This document shows positions 1-8,590 of a DNA stretch of 64,000 nucleotides, in pieces; position 1 is the first letter of the stretch, and every line of letters starts with the position of its first letter. The stretch spans positions 1,240,001 to 1,304,000 of the forward strand of contig NZ_CP016948.1 of NCBI RefSeq assembly GCF_001642805.2, in the 5' to 3' direction. Both the position numbers and the translations under genes were made by a program. This DNA is from Serratia surfactantfaciens. Lineage in GTDB: Bacteria; Pseudomonadota; Gammaproteobacteria; Enterobacterales; Enterobacteriaceae. The notes beneath the pieces were generated by a model. The model was not told the DNA's origin. It was given only the letters and a program-made list of their open reading frames with translations, and made no database searches.

Positions 1-143
1 ATCTTTGCATCGGCGTGGGCGGCGCGGTCGGCTGGGAAAATCTCAACCTGGCGCGCGATCTGCGCTGGCAGCCGGAAGGCGGCTTTTTACGCCAGGGCGA
101 CAACGAAGTGCTGCGCATTTTTTATCGGCCTTTCCCCGCCTGA
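1..143 (+). CDS. C-terminal end of an unidentified protein
   Basis: An open frame enters from the left edge (third frame, codons from position 3) and stops at TGA 141-143, giving about 46 residues that end in RIFYRPFPA. A bidirectional terminator follows 28 bases later, which supports this being the true 3' end of a rightward gene. The visible part has no recognisable motif, transmembrane segment or catalytic signature, so no function is assigned. Confidence 0.5.
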   Translation, partial: LCIGVGGAVGWENLNLARDLRWQPEGGFLRQGDNEVLRIFYRPFPA

Positions 144-170
144 CCCGGCCAGCATGCTGCCCGAAATAAA

Positions 171-190
171 AAACCGCCGTCCGGCGGTTT
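171..190. terminator. Bidirectional terminator
   Basis: AAACCGCCG / CGGCGGTTT stem with a 2-base spacer (effectively a GC-rich hairpin) flanked by A and T runs. It separates the rightward partial gene (stop at 143) from the leftward gene stopping at 211. Confidence 0.8.
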
Positions 191-210
191 TTTATTGGTG
201 ACCATCGCCC

Positions 211-480
211 TTATTTGAAACCACCGTTGCGAATGAACTCGAGACCAGCGGCGGTGATCCGCGTTTGATGCGGATCGATGTCATAGTTGTTCTCGTCGAT
301 ATCGCTCATTACATAGGCCTGTATCAGCCCCTTGGTTTTGAGATAGGCGAAGGGATCGGCGAAGGCGTGCGGGCTGGTGGCGTCTTGCTTCCACAGCTCG
401 TAGGTTTTTTCATCCAGCGTGCCGGGGTGATTGGCGGCCAGCCGGGTCAGGATCTGATTGTAGAATGCATAGTCGGTCAT
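211..480 (-). CDS. Small hypothetical protein, possible winged-helix fold
   Basis: 89-residue protein of unknown function. It is soluble, has no signal peptide or membrane segment, and starts MTDYAFYNQILTRL. The pattern (N-terminal helix, LDEKTYELW, then FAYLKTKGLIQAY, a DIDENNYDID stretch and a final RITAAGLEFI helix) is like the winged-helix YjcQ-type proteins, where the last helix is preceded by 'kITaaGieyL'. That resemblance is an inference from pattern only. It is monocistronic between a terminator and a promoter-containing gap. No phage or toxin partner is adjacent. Confidence 0.6.
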   Translation of the reverse strand: MTDYAFYNQILTRLAANHPGTLDEKTYELWKQDATSPHAFADPFAYLKTKGLIQAYVMSDIDENNYDIDPHQTRITAAGLEFIRNGGFK

Positions 481-583
481 GATGCGGTCCTCTTTATCGC
501 GAGCGACAGTCTCGGAAAATGACGGTAACGTCTTTCAATCATAGTCGATGTTTGCTCATCGCCCGTGTTGCCGCGTACGCAGG

Positions 584-721
584 CTATCCTCGTTGGCTTT
601 CAATCCAGTGAAACAGACGAGAAATGGTGAAGGTGATATCGCCGATGTTGAACAGTGCGCCGAGCCACAGGGTTAGCATAACCAGGATGCCAATGATGAC
701 GGGAAGATCCATCTTGCTCAT
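584..721 (-). CDS. Small single-pass membrane protein
   Basis: Short protein of about 45 residues beginning MSKMDLPVIIG, with one clear hydrophobic segment (VIIGILVMLTLWLGALF) and an amphipathic tail ending in SRLFHWIESQRG. In-frame ATGs at 817, 736, 721 and 712 are all possible starts. The furthest upstream one (77 aa) runs to the edge of the proP terminator and lacks a ribosome site, so a shorter form is preferred. It lies just beyond the proP terminator, so it is probably independent of proP. Function unknown. Confidence 0.4.
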   Translation of the reverse strand: MSKMDLPVIIGILVMLTLWLGALFNIGDITFTISRLFHWIESQRG

Positions 722-821
722 GATCAGGTGCTTCATCAATAAAGAGTGTGGTTCAAAGCGTATCATCAATCCTGATTGCCATAAAATGCGCTGCGCGTTG
801 TTTCGCGTGAAACCCATGTAA

Positions 822-847
822 AAAAGCCACCCAAGCGGGTGGCTTTT
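822..847. terminator. proP terminator
   Basis: AAGCCACCC-AAGC-GGGTGGCTT hairpin with an A run on the left, which reads as a U run on the leftward transcript, 18 bases beyond the proP stop codon. Confidence 0.8.
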
Positions 848-862
848 GCCTTTCAGCGCCGA

Positions 863-2365
863 TCAGTCCAGCTTGGGATGCTGGTCGATCAGGATCTGCT
901 TTTTCTTTTCCAGTTCGGCGATCTGCGCGTTGATGTCCTCGACTTTCTGTTCGATGTTGTCGTAGGTCTCCTGCAGCAGCTCTTTCGCTTCGGTACGGTC
1001 AGATGCCGCCGGCGTCGCGCCGCGTAGTGGCTTGTTGGCAGTTTCTTTCATGTACAGACCGGTGATAAGACCGATTACCGCCACAACCATCAGGTAGTAG
1101 GCCGGCATGTACAGGTTGCCGGTCGCCTCCACCAACCAGGCGGCAGCGGTTGGCGTTGCACCGGCGATCAGCACCGAAATGTTGAACGAAATCGCCAGCG
1201 CGCTGTAGCGGATGTGCGTTGGGAACATCGCCGGCAGAATGGACGCCATCACCCCGGTGAAGGAGTTGAGCAGCACCGCCAGCACCAGCAGGCCGACGAA
1301 GATCAGGCCAATCACGTTGCTGTTGATCAGAATGAAGCACGGGATCGCCAGCGCCAACAGGCCAATGCTGCCGCCGATAATGAACGGCTTGCGGCCGATG
1401 CGGTCGCTGGTCAGGCCGATGACCGGCTGCACGAACAGCATGCCGATCATGATGGCGATAATGATCAGAACGCCGTGATCTTCCGAGTAGTGCAGGTTAT
1501 GCGACAGGTAGCTCGGCATGTAGGTCAGCAGCATGTAATAGGTCACGTTGGTGGAGATCACGATACCGACACACACCAGCAAACTTTTCCAATGTTTGGC
1601 CGCGATCTCTTTGAACGAGGTTTTCGGCGGATTTTCGATGGCGTTGCGGTCCTCTTTCTCCATCTTGTCCACGTGCTGCTGGAACGCCGGGGTTTCTTCC
1701 AGCGCATGGCGCAGATAGAGACCGATCAGGCCCAGCGGTGCGGCGATGAAGAACGGGATACGCCAGCCCCAGTCGAGGAAGTTGGCTTCACCGACGATGC
1801 TGGAGATCAGCACCACCACGCCGGCACCCATCACAAAGCCGGCGATGGAGCCGAAGTCCAGCCAGCTGCCCATAAAGCCGCGTTTGCGGTCCGGCGAGTA
1901 CTCGGCGACGAAGATCGCCGCACCGGAATATTCACCGCCGACGGAGAAGCCCTGTGCCAGCTTGGCCAGCAGCAGCAGGATCGGCGCCCAGATGCCGATC
2001 GACGCATAGGACGGGATCAGGCCGATACAGAAGGTGCTGACCGCCATGATGATAATGGTGACCGAGAGAACTTTTTGCCGGCCGAACTTGTCGCCCATGG
2101 CGCCGAAGAACAGACCACCGAGCGGACGCACCAGGAAGGGCACGGAGAAGGTCGCCAGCGCGGCGATCATTTGTACGCCGGGAGAGGCGCCGGGGAAGAA
2201 GACCTGGCCAAGCGCATAGGCGACAAAGCCGTATACGCCGAAGTCGAACCACTCCATCGCGTTGCCCAGGGCCGCCGCGGTGATCGCCTTCTTGAGTTTG
2301 CTGTCATCGATGATGGTGATGTCGTTAATGTGCATCGGTTTATGTCGTTTTTTTCTTAACTTCAT
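863..2365 (-). CDS. proP: Glycine betaine/proline/H+ symporter ProP
   Basis: 500-residue MFS symporter that imports proline, glycine betaine and other osmoprotectants with protons across the inner membrane; the E. coli family member is also 500 aa. It shows the cytoplasmic start TIIDDSKLKKAITAAALGNAMEWFDFG, the MFS loop motif GDKFGRQKV, and RYSALAISFNISVL in the C-terminal half. The last ~50 residues (TEAKELLQETYDNIEQKVEDINAQ and on) are the heptad-rich coiled coil that tunes the osmotic activation threshold in E. coli ProP. The start is supported by a GGGAT ribosome site upstream. The 5' region is long and AT-rich, as expected for a gene with several stress-responsive promoters. Confidence 0.97.
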   Translation of the reverse strand: MKLRKKRHKPMHINDITIIDDSKLKKAITAAALGNAMEWFDFGVYGFVAYALGQVFFPGASPGVQMIAALATFSVPFLVRPLGGLFFGAMGDKFGRQKVLSVTIIIMAVSTFCIGLIPSYASIGIWAPILLLLAKLAQGFSVGGEYSGAAIFVAEYSPDRKRGFMGSWLDFGSIAGFVMGAGVVVLISSIVGEANFLDWGWRIPFFIAAPLGLIGLYLRHALEETPAFQQHVDKMEKEDRNAIENPPKTSFKEIAAKHWKSLLVCVGIVISTNVTYYMLLTYMPSYLSHNLHYSEDHGVLIIIAIMIGMLFVQPVIGLTSDRIGRKPFIIGGSIGLLALAIPCFILINSNVIGLIFVGLLVLAVLLNSFTGVMASILPAMFPTHIRYSALAISFNISVLIAGATPTAAAWLVEATGNLYMPAYYLMVVAVIGLITGLYMKETANKPLRGATPAASDRTEAKELLQETYDNIEQKVEDINAQIAELEKKKQILIDQHPKLD

Positions 2366-2743
2366 ATAATCATCCCTTAATGAATTATTCGTTGTTCGTG
2401 AAAGCGTAATCTCCGTTCACTGTTGTTTTCGAGTTATCAAATCGGCTAATCGAATCGCGATTCAAGACGATCCATTATCCACATTTAAGTTGTGATGTGG
2501 ATCGCAAAATAACCTCGCTTATGCCGATGTTATGTCATTTAGGTGACTAATTATTTTGCATCTATAGCTTAACGTTATATCTTGCGGCGATCAAATCCAG
2601 CAGTTTAACTTAAGTGTTTGCACCGATTTGGTGCGAGATTGGTCTAATAATTGCGCGATCTGGCGATTTTTCGTCTGATTGACGATGCTTCAAGTATAGA
2701 GAGTGCGGGAGATAAAACAGGAAAAATTGATGTGTTTGCCGTC
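2366..2743 (-). promoter_or_regulatory. proP upstream region
   Basis: About 380 gene-free bases between proP and the terminator of the macAB operon. The sequence is AT-rich, with stretches such as TAATTATTTTGCATCTATAGC. In E. coli this region carries CRP/Fis-controlled and sigma-S promoters. I cannot place individual sites here with confidence. No open frame of credible composition is present. Confidence 0.4.
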
Positions 2744-2769
2744 AAAAAAGACCCGGCCCGATGGCCGGG
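2744..2769 (-). terminator. macA-macB-OM operon terminator
   Basis: CCCGGCC-CGAT-GGCCGGG stem with an A6 run on the left (U run on the leftward transcript), 10 bases after the outer-membrane gene's stop. Confidence 0.85.
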
Positions 2770-2778
2770 CCGGTTGGA

Positions 2779-4146
2779 TTATGGCGCCGACGAACCGCCG
2801 AATTCCAGATAGATTTTCGCCAGATTCTGGTACTGCGCGAAGCGGTTTTCGTCTACCGCCAGTTCCGCCTGACGACGTTGCTCCTGAGCGTTGAGCCAGT
2901 CGGTAATGGTGACGGCGCCCTGTCGGTAGCGCACCTCGTTCAGCCGCTCCGATTTGCGCGCCAGCGCCAATGAAGCCCGCAACTGCGTCTCCTGCGCCAG
3001 CAGCTGCGTACGCAATGACAGTGCGTTGTTCACGTCGCCCATCGCTTTGTACAGCGCCTGCTTGAACGCCAGAACCTGCTGTTCATAGTCGTTGCGGGCG
3101 ATCTTGATATCCACGCCCATTTGCCGCCATTGCAGGAACGGCAGCGTCAGACTGGCGCCGAGGCTGCCCGTCGGGTTGCGCAGGAACTCCAGTAGCGCAC
3201 TGCTGCTGGCACCCAGCGAGCCGGTCAGGCTGAACGCGGGATAGTATTGCAGCCGTTTCTCGTCGACGTTGGCCAGCGCGGCGCGCAACCGCAGCTCTTT
3301 AGCGCTGAGGTCCGGGCGGCGGCTCAAGACGCTGGCGGGAATGCCGGTGTTGATCTGCGGCATCGCCGCCGTCGGCAGACGTGCGGGGGCGATGGTGGCC
3401 TGGCCTGAAGGCGCACCCAGCAGCACCGCCTGTTCATTCAGCGCCTGTTGGCGTTCGTGCTGCAATGCCAGCAGCCGGCTTTCCTGCGTCAGCAAGCTTT
3501 GCTCCGCGTTCACCACGTCCAGCGCCGAGATGCTGCCGGCGCGGTAGCGGGCGTTGGCCAGCCGCAGGGTTTCTTTGGCGTAGGCGATGCTCGCCCGGCT
3601 GACGTCGATCTGCTGATTGAGGAAGCCGATGCGCCAGTAATTGGTGGCCGCGTCGGCCAGCAGCGTCAGGCGCGCCGTCTGCAGATCCTGCTCGGAAGCC
3701 TGGCTGGCCCACTCGGCGGCGTCGCGCTGGCGCGCCAGTTTGCCCCACAGATCGACTTCATAGCTCGTAGAGAGAGAGGCGCTGCTGGTTTTGTTCCAGG
3801 CGGAGGATTCGGACAGCGGGCGATTGATGCCGCTCGTCAACGAAGCGCTGATGCTGGGCGCGGTGCTGATGCCGACGCGTTCCGCTTCGAGCCGCGCGCG
3901 GTAAACGCGCAGCACGGCGAGGGCCAAATCGTTGTTGCTCGCCATCACCTGTTGCAGCCAACGATCAAGCTCGGGATCGTGGAAATCACGCCAGTCGAAC
4001 GGCGTCGGCGCGGCATTGTCTGCCGCGTGCTGCCAGCCCGCCGGGTAATTGACCTGCGGTGCCTGGTAGTCGCTTTTCAGGGCATTGCCGCAGCCGGCGG
4101 TGAGCAGGGCGGCGAGGCTTAGCGCCAGGGGGGATAAAATTTTCAT
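2779..4146 (-). CDS. Outer membrane efflux lipoprotein, NodT/OprM type
   Basis: 455-residue TolC-superfamily channel. It has a lipoprotein signal with lipobox L-T-A-G-C (Cys19), so it is predicted to be acylated and anchored in the outer membrane. Two OEP repeats follow, with the typical coiled-coil hairpins (TARLTLLADAATNYWRIGFL and the SISALDVVNAEQSLL region). GIPASVLSRRPDLSAKE matches the NodT-family signature between repeats. It starts 3 bases after the macB stop in the same operon, so it should form the outer-membrane exit of this MacAB pump. E. coli macAB instead borrows TolC, and the arrangement here resembles Pseudomonas PvdR-PvdT-OmpQ. Substrate unknown. Confidence 0.9.
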   Translation of the reverse strand: MKILSPLALSLAALLTAGCGNALKSDYQAPQVNYPAGWQHAADNAAPTPFDWRDFHDPELDRWLQQVMASNNDLALAVLRVYRARLEAERVGISTAPSISASLTSGINRPLSESSAWNKTSSASLSTSYEVDLWGKLARQRDAAEWASQASEQDLQTARLTLLADAATNYWRIGFLNQQIDVSRASIAYAKETLRLANARYRAGSISALDVVNAEQSLLTQESRLLALQHERQQALNEQAVLLGAPSGQATIAPARLPTAAMPQINTGIPASVLSRRPDLSAKELRLRAALANVDEKRLQYYPAFSLTGSLGASSSALLEFLRNPTGSLGASLTLPFLQWRQMGVDIKIARNDYEQQVLAFKQALYKAMGDVNNALSLRTQLLAQETQLRASLALARKSERLNEVRYRQGAVTITDWLNAQEQRRQAELAVDENRFAQYQNLAKIYLEFGGSSAP

Positions 4147-4149
4147 GGG

Positions 4150-6087
4150 TTACTCGCTGGCCAATGAAACGACCGGATCCATCCTTGCCGCTTTGCGGGC
4201 GGGGAGATAACCGAAGATCATGCCGATTAAGGTTGAACAGAAAAACGCCGTTGCGGCAGCTTGCCAGGAATAGATGGCGGTGAACATGCCGCCCGCCAGC
4301 GAGGTGAACAGCGACCCGGCGGCGAGCGACAGCGCAATGCCCAATGCGCCGCCGATCAGACAGACCAGCACCGCTTCGATCATGAACTGTTGCATGATGT
4401 CGCTGCGCCGCGCGCCGACCGCCATGCGCACGCCGATTTCGTGGGTGCGTTCGGTCACCGAAACCAACATGATGTTCATCACGCCGAGGCTGCCGATCAC
4501 CAGCGAGATCGAGGCTACCATCAGGATCAGCAGGCTGAGCGTCATCGAGGTGCGCTCGATCGACTTACGGAACTGATCGCGGTTGAAGGTCATGAAATCC
4601 TTGACGCCGTGGCGCTGGGTCAGCAACTGCGTGATGGCGCTGACGGCGGCGTCGCTGGCGACGTCATCCTTCAGCCGCACGGTGATGCCGCTGAGCGTGG
4701 TTTTGCCGACCATGCGGTACATCACCGTACTGTAGGGCATCCAAACGCTGATGCGGTTGGGCGCGTAGTTGCGCTCGCTTTTGGCGACGCCGACCACTCG
4801 CGCCGGCACCGAGCCGAGAAACACGATCTGGCCGAGCGGCTCGACGCCGAAGTCGCCGAACAGCGCCTGGCGCGCGTTGTCGTCGATGATCACTTCCTGC
4901 AGCGCGTTGCGATCGTCGCGGAAGGTGACGCCTTGCACCAGCGTGATGCCGTTGACGCGGAAATAGTCGCGCCCGACGCCGGTGATTGACGCGGTGGCGG
5001 ATTTGCTGCGAAAACGGATGCTGTCGGACGCGCTGACTTCCGGGCTGACGCTGTCGACGAAGCTTTGCTGCGCCAGGGCGTCGGCGTCGGCCGGCACCAG
5101 GGTGCGGATGCTGTCGATGGCGTCGTCGAAGAAGTCGCGCCCCGGATAGATGCTCACCACGTTGGTGCCGAGCCCTTTGATATTCTCCAGCGTGCGTTGC
5201 TTGGCGCCTTCGCCCAACGCGACGACCGTGACCACGGCGGCGATGCCGAAGATGATGCCGGTCATGGTCAGCGCGGTGCGCAGGCGGTGGGCATTCATCG
5301 CCTTCAGCGCCATATGCAGCGATTCGCGGGTGCGGTCGATAAGACTTTGCCAGCCGCTTTGCCGGCTGCGGTTCGGCGACGGCAGCGAAGGACCGGGCGC
5401 TGACTGGCGGCCGCTGTCAGCGATGATTTCGCCGTCCCGCAGCTCGATGACGCGCTGTGCATGCTGCGCCACTTTCATGTCGTGGGTGACGATCACCACG
5501 GTGTGGCCGCGCTGATTCAGCTCACTGAGGATCGCCAGCACTTCCTGGCCGGATTGGCTGTCCAGCGCGCCGGTCGGTTCGTCCGCCAAAATGATCTCGC
5601 CGCCGTTGATCAGCGAGCGGGCGATGCTGACGCGCTGCTGCTGGCCGCCGGAAAGTTGACCAGGCTTATGGTCTTCGCGTCCCTCCAGGCCTAACCGCGC
5701 CAGCAGCTGCGCTGCGCGCCGCCGCCGCTGATCGCGCCTGTCATTGGCATAAATCGCCGGGATCTCGACGTTGCCCAGCGCGCTGAGATCGGGCATCAGG
5801 TGATAGCGCTGGAAGATGAAGCCGATATGCTCGCGGCGCAAGCGGGCCAATTCGTCAGGCGACAGATGGGCGGCGTTCTGGCCGCTGATGTAGTAGTCGC
5901 CGCGATCCGGCACGTCGAGACAGCCCATGATGTTCATCAGCGTCGATTTGCCGGAACCGGAGGCGCCGATGATCGCCACCAGTTCGCCGGCGGCGATGGT
6001 CAGATCGATGTCTTTCAACACCGTCAACGCCTGGCCGCCGTTGGTGTAGGTTCGGCTGATGCCTTTTAGCTCGATGATCGCGTTCAC
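4150..6087 (-). CDS. macB: MacB-type ABC export permease/ATPase
   Basis: 645-residue fused ABC protein. The N-terminal ATPase (about 1-230) has Walker [10 protein letters not shown], signature LSGGQQQR and Walker [13 protein letters not shown]. It is followed by one membrane segment near residue 275, a large periplasmic MacB_PCD domain, and three C-terminal membrane helices of the FtsX-like permease domain. It is a mechanotransmission-type transporter that uses ATP to drive periplasmic export through MacA and an outer-membrane channel. Start is a GTG overlapping the macA stop by 4 bases (GTGA), showing translational coupling. In S. marcescens, MacAB has been linked to stress and drug tolerance (established knowledge); the exact substrates are not readable here. 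Confidence 0.95.
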   Translation of the reverse strand: MNAIIELKGISRTYTNGGQALTVLKDIDLTIAAGELVAIIGASGSGKSTLMNIMGCLDVPDRGDYYISGQNAAHLSPDELARLRREHIGFIFQRYHLMPDLSALGNVEIPAIYANDRRDQRRRRAAQLLARLGLEGREDHKPGQLSGGQQQRVSIARSLINGGEIILADEPTGALDSQSGQEVLAILSELNQRGHTVVIVTHDMKVAQHAQRVIELRDGEIIADSGRQSAPGPSLPSPNRSRQSGWQSLIDRTRESLHMALKAMNAHRLRTALTMTGIIFGIAAVVTVVALGEGAKQRTLENIKGLGTNVVSIYPGRDFFDDAIDSIRTLVPADADALAQQSFVDSVSPEVSASDSIRFRSKSATASITGVGRDYFRVNGITLVQGVTFRDDRNALQEVIIDDNARQALFGDFGVEPLGQIVFLGSVPARVVGVAKSERNYAPNRISVWMPYSTVMYRMVGKTTLSGITVRLKDDVASDAAVSAITQLLTQRHGVKDFMTFNRDQFRKSIERTSMTLSLLILMVASISLVIGSLGVMNIMLVSVTERTHEIGVRMAVGARRSDIMQQFMIEAVLVCLIGGALGIALSLAAGSLFTSLAGGMFTAIYSWQAAATAFFCSTLIGMIFGYLPARKAARMDPVVSLASE

Positions 6088-7289
6088 AGGAAGAAGCCAT
6101 CCTCAGCCGATTTGGCGGCAGGCTGCGACAGCACCACGGCCTCACCGGCTTTCAGACCGCTGAGGATCTGAATGTCGACGTTGTTGGTGATGCCGGTGGT
6201 CACTTCGCGCGTTTCCAGCCGCTGGTCTTGGGTCAGCACCTGTACCTGCTGCACTTTCCCTTCGGTTTTATGCACCGCCTGGATCGGCACCAGCAGGGCG
6301 TTCTTCGCTTCGCCGAGCAGCAAGGAAACCTGCGCGGTCATGGCGATGCGCAGGCGATTTTCCGGGTTAGGTACGTCCAACAGCGCGTTGTAATAGACCG
6401 ACGCATTCGAGGTGCCGGAGCCGGACGCGGAGCTGGTGCCGGCGAGAGAATCGTCTTTCATCACCGATTCCGGCGCCAGTTCGATGGTGCGCAGCGTGGC
6501 GTCGTAGCGTTTATCCGGATCGGAGAAAATCGTGAAGTATGCCTTTTGCCCTGGCGAAATGCGGGTGATGTCGGCTTCGGAGATCTGCGCCTTGATAGTC
6601 ATCATATCCAGCCGCGCCAGCTTGACGATGGTCGGCGCGCTTTGGCTGGAGTTGACTGTTTGCCCCTGTTGCGTGACCACGGCGATGACGATGCCGTCCA
6701 TCGGCGCGACCACGCGGGTATAGCCCAGATCGATCTTTTTCTTGTCGACGTCAATCTGCGCCTGTACCAGGCGCGCATTGAGCGAAAGCTGTTCGGCGCG
6801 GGTGGTAGCGAGCGCGGTTTCGGCGGTTTCGAAGTCTTCACGCGAGCTGGCTTCGTCGCTCAGCATGCGGCGTTGGCGTTTGAAACGTGATTCCGCCTGT
6901 TTCAGCTGCGCCTGTTTGGCCTGCAGCTCGGCTTTGATCACGTTTAGCGCCGCTTCGGCGTTGCGCAGATCGTTGCGCTGTTGCAGGTCGTCGATGTCGG
7001 CGATCGGCTGGCCTTTGGTGACGCGATCGCCCAGTTTGACCTTCAGCGATTTGACCTCACCGGAGACTCGCGCACCGACGTTGACGCGTTCGACGGCGTC
7101 CAGCCGCCCGGTGGCCAGTACGGCGTTTTCGATATCGCCCAGCCGGGCCGGTGCGGTAACGTAATCCTGTTGCGGCGGGCGTTGCCAATAGATGGCCAAC
7201 GCGACAGCGACGGCGATGAAAACGATGACGGCGACCAACGCCAGGCGGCGGGAGGAGAGTTTCAGTGATGGCATACCCAGGTTTTCCAT
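6084..7289 (-). CDS. macA: MacA-type periplasmic adaptor
   Basis: 401-residue membrane-fusion protein. It has a short cytoplasmic N-terminus, a membrane anchor (LALVAVIVFIAVAVALAIYW), a biotinyl-lipoyl half (RVSGEVKSLKVKLGDRVTKGQPIADID), an alpha-hairpin coiled coil (about 105-185, AELQAKQAQLKQAESRFKRQ), a second lipoyl half (APMDGIVIAVVTQQGQTV), then beta-barrel and membrane-proximal domains. It bridges MacB and the outer-membrane channel encoded two genes on. First gene of the three-gene leftward operon. An alternative start 15 bases inside (MPSLKLSS) is equally plausible since neither ATG has a strong ribosome site. An AGCGCCAG/CTGGCGCT hairpin lies upstream at 7327-7348. Confidence 0.93.
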   Translation of the reverse strand: MENLGMPSLKLSSRRLALVAVIVFIAVAVALAIYWQRPPQQDYVTAPARLGDIENAVLATGRLDAVERVNVGARVSGEVKSLKVKLGDRVTKGQPIADIDDLQQRNDLRNAEAALNVIKAELQAKQAQLKQAESRFKRQRRMLSDEASSREDFETAETALATTRAEQLSLNARLVQAQIDVDKKKIDLGYTRVVAPMDGIVIAVVTQQGQTVNSSQSAPTIVKLARLDMMTIKAQISEADITRISPGQKAYFTIFSDPDKRYDATLRTIELAPESVMKDDSLAGTSSASGSGTSNASVYYNALLDVPNPENRLRIAMTAQVSLLLGEAKNALLVPIQAVHKTEGKVQQVQVLTQDQRLETREVTTGITNNVDIQILSGLKAGEAVVLSQPAAKSAEDGFFL

Positions 7290-7455
7290 AACGATAAAAG
7301 CGGCGGTTCCAGTCTGCCATCATGGCAGCGCCAGCTTGAACTGGCGCTAAACGTCAGGCGCTTTCCCGCTGGAAAGGGGATAGTAAAGGCTTTCTCGCTA
7401 AAGATCACGGCGAGTTACTATCCGTTGGGTGTGCAACCGACGGCGATGGGCGTTA

Positions 7456-7475
7456 TACTGGGTAAAAAACCAGTA
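7456..7475 (+). promoter_or_regulatory. LexA (SOS) operator of cho
   Basis: TACTG-N10-CAGTA palindrome: a perfect CTG-N10-CAG SOS box whose left half overlaps a TATACT -10-like element. It lies 30 bases before the cho start. E. coli cho (ydjQ) is also LexA-regulated, so position and sequence agree. Confidence 0.85.
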
Positions 7476-7505
7476 TTCATTTATCAGCAGGATGACACCG
7501 CCGCC

Positions 7506-8354
7506 ATGATGCCGAACCGCCTCGAGCCTGAACTCGATATTTACCAATACCCGGAGCACCTGCGCGCTTGCCTGGCGTCGTTGCCCAAGGGGCCGGGCGT
7601 GTATGTGTTCCATGGCCAGAGCGAAAGCCTGCCGCTTTACATCGGCAAAAGCGTCAACGTACGCAGCCGGGTGATGGCGCATTTTCGCGCGCAGGACGAG
7701 GCTAAAATGCTGCGTCAAACCCGGCGCATCAGCTTTATCGAAACCGCCGGCGAATTGGGGGCGTTGCTGCTGGAGGCGCAGCTGATCAAGCAGCAGCAGC
7801 CGCTGTTCAACAAACGCCTGCGGCGTTCGAAGCAGCTGTGTGCGCTGCGTTTGCTGGCGGGGAACGTGACGATAGCGCATGCCAAAGAGATTGATTTCGC
7901 CGTCACGCCCGATCTCTACGGGCTGTTCGCCAATCGCCACGCCGCGTTGGAAAAGCTGCGCGCCATCGCTGACGAGCATCGATTGTGTTACGGCAAGCTG
8001 GGGATCGACAAGCTGCCCGCCGGGCGAGCCTGTTTCCGTTACAGCCTGCGCAAGTGCGCCGGCGCCTGCTGTGGCGTGGAGTCGGCGCAGGAACATGCTC
8101 TGCGGCTCAGCGCGGCGCTTGAACAGTTGCGCATCGCCTGTTGGCCGTTCGCCGGGCGCGTGGCGCTGGAGGAGCAGGGCGAGGCGCTGCGGCAGTACCA
8201 TGTTATCCACAATTGGTTTTATCTGGGATCGGTCAGCAGCCTGGCGCAGGCGAAGTTGCTGCAGAGCGCGGCCAGCCACTTTGACAGCGATGGCTACAAG
8301 ATTCTGTGCAAGCCGCTCATCGGTGGCGATTACCGGATTATTGCGCTGCCTTAA
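7506..8354 (+). CDS. cho: Excinuclease Cho (UvrC homologue)
   Basis: 282-residue GIY-YIG endonuclease that makes the 3' incision at DNA lesions during nucleotide excision repair, an alternative to the UvrC N-terminal domain. It shows GVYVFHGQSESLPLYIGKSVNVRSRV (GIY-YIG core) and the catalytic Arg/Glu region ALLLEAQLIKQQQPLFNKRLRR. RACFRYSLRKCAGACCGVES follows, matching E. coli Cho closely. ATG-ATG at 7506/7509 is chosen over the in-frame TTG at 7425 because the longer form would put the LexA operator inside the coding region. Induction by DNA damage is inferred from that operator. A stand-alone gene with no clear terminator. Confidence 0.95.
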   Translation: MMPNRLEPELDIYQYPEHLRACLASLPKGPGVYVFHGQSESLPLYIGKSVNVRSRVMAHFRAQDEAKMLRQTRRISFIETAGELGALLLEAQLIKQQQPLFNKRLRRSKQLCALRLLAGNVTIAHAKEIDFAVTPDLYGLFANRHAALEKLRAIADEHRLCYGKLGIDKLPAGRACFRYSLRKCAGACCGVESAQEHALRLSAALEQLRIACWPFAGRVALEEQGEALRQYHVIHNWFYLGSVSSLAQAKLLQSAASHFDSDGYKILCKPLIGGDYRIIALP

Positions 8355-8417
8355 TGCCGGAACGCTAGCGATTACCTAAGACTTATCCGTAAATGCATGA
8401 CATTATGCTAAAAAAGC

Positions 8418-8445
8418 TTGAGTCCATAATGTTGTTATGGATAAT
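8418..8445 (+). promoter_or_regulatory. Putative promoter of the tRNA-like gene
   Basis: TTGAGT (8418-8423), 16-base spacer, GATAAT (8440-8445), then a GC-rich discriminator GTCGCCCC typical of stringently controlled stable-RNA promoters. Transcription would begin about 14 bases before the tRNA-like fold. Confidence 0.5.
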
Positions 8446-8466
8446 GTCGCCCCGAAGCGAAGGAAC

Positions 8467-8563
8467 GCGCTATTAACTCAGTTGGCAGAGTGATTGGTTT
8501 TATAATGGCTTGTTTTGGCTTGAAAATTGATAGACGCGGGTTCGAGTCCTGCATAGCGCGCCA
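8467..8563 (+). tRNA. tRNA-like gene with abnormal anticodon arm
   Basis: A 97-nt cloverleaf-like element. Acceptor GCGCTAT (8467-8473) pairs perfectly with ATAGCGC (8553-8559), followed by discriminator G and encoded CCA. D arm ACTC-AGTTGGCA-GAGT (8476-8491) is canonical. T arm GCGGG-TTCGAGT-CCTGC (8536-8552) has one G-T pair. The 43 bases in between do not fold into a normal 5-bp/7-nt anticodon arm. The best pairing is ATTGGTTTT (8493-8501) with AAAATTGAT (8523-8531), 9 bp including three G-T pairs, closing a 21-nt loop that contains the direct repeat GGCTTG-TTTT-GGCTTG, then a 4-nt variable region. No anticodon can be assigned. It may be a tRNA pseudogene, a tRNA with a loop insertion, or a tRNA-like regulatory RNA. 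Confidence 0.55.
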
Positions 8564-8590
8564 GCTTTCTTTCCCTTCACCTCACCGCGT

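Noticed and set aside
8498..8526. Reading the tRNA-like gene as an ochre suppressor with anticodon TTA
   Set aside because: Forcing a 7-nt loop TTTTATA leaves an anticodon stem with two mismatches and only wobble pairs, so no anticodon can be claimed.
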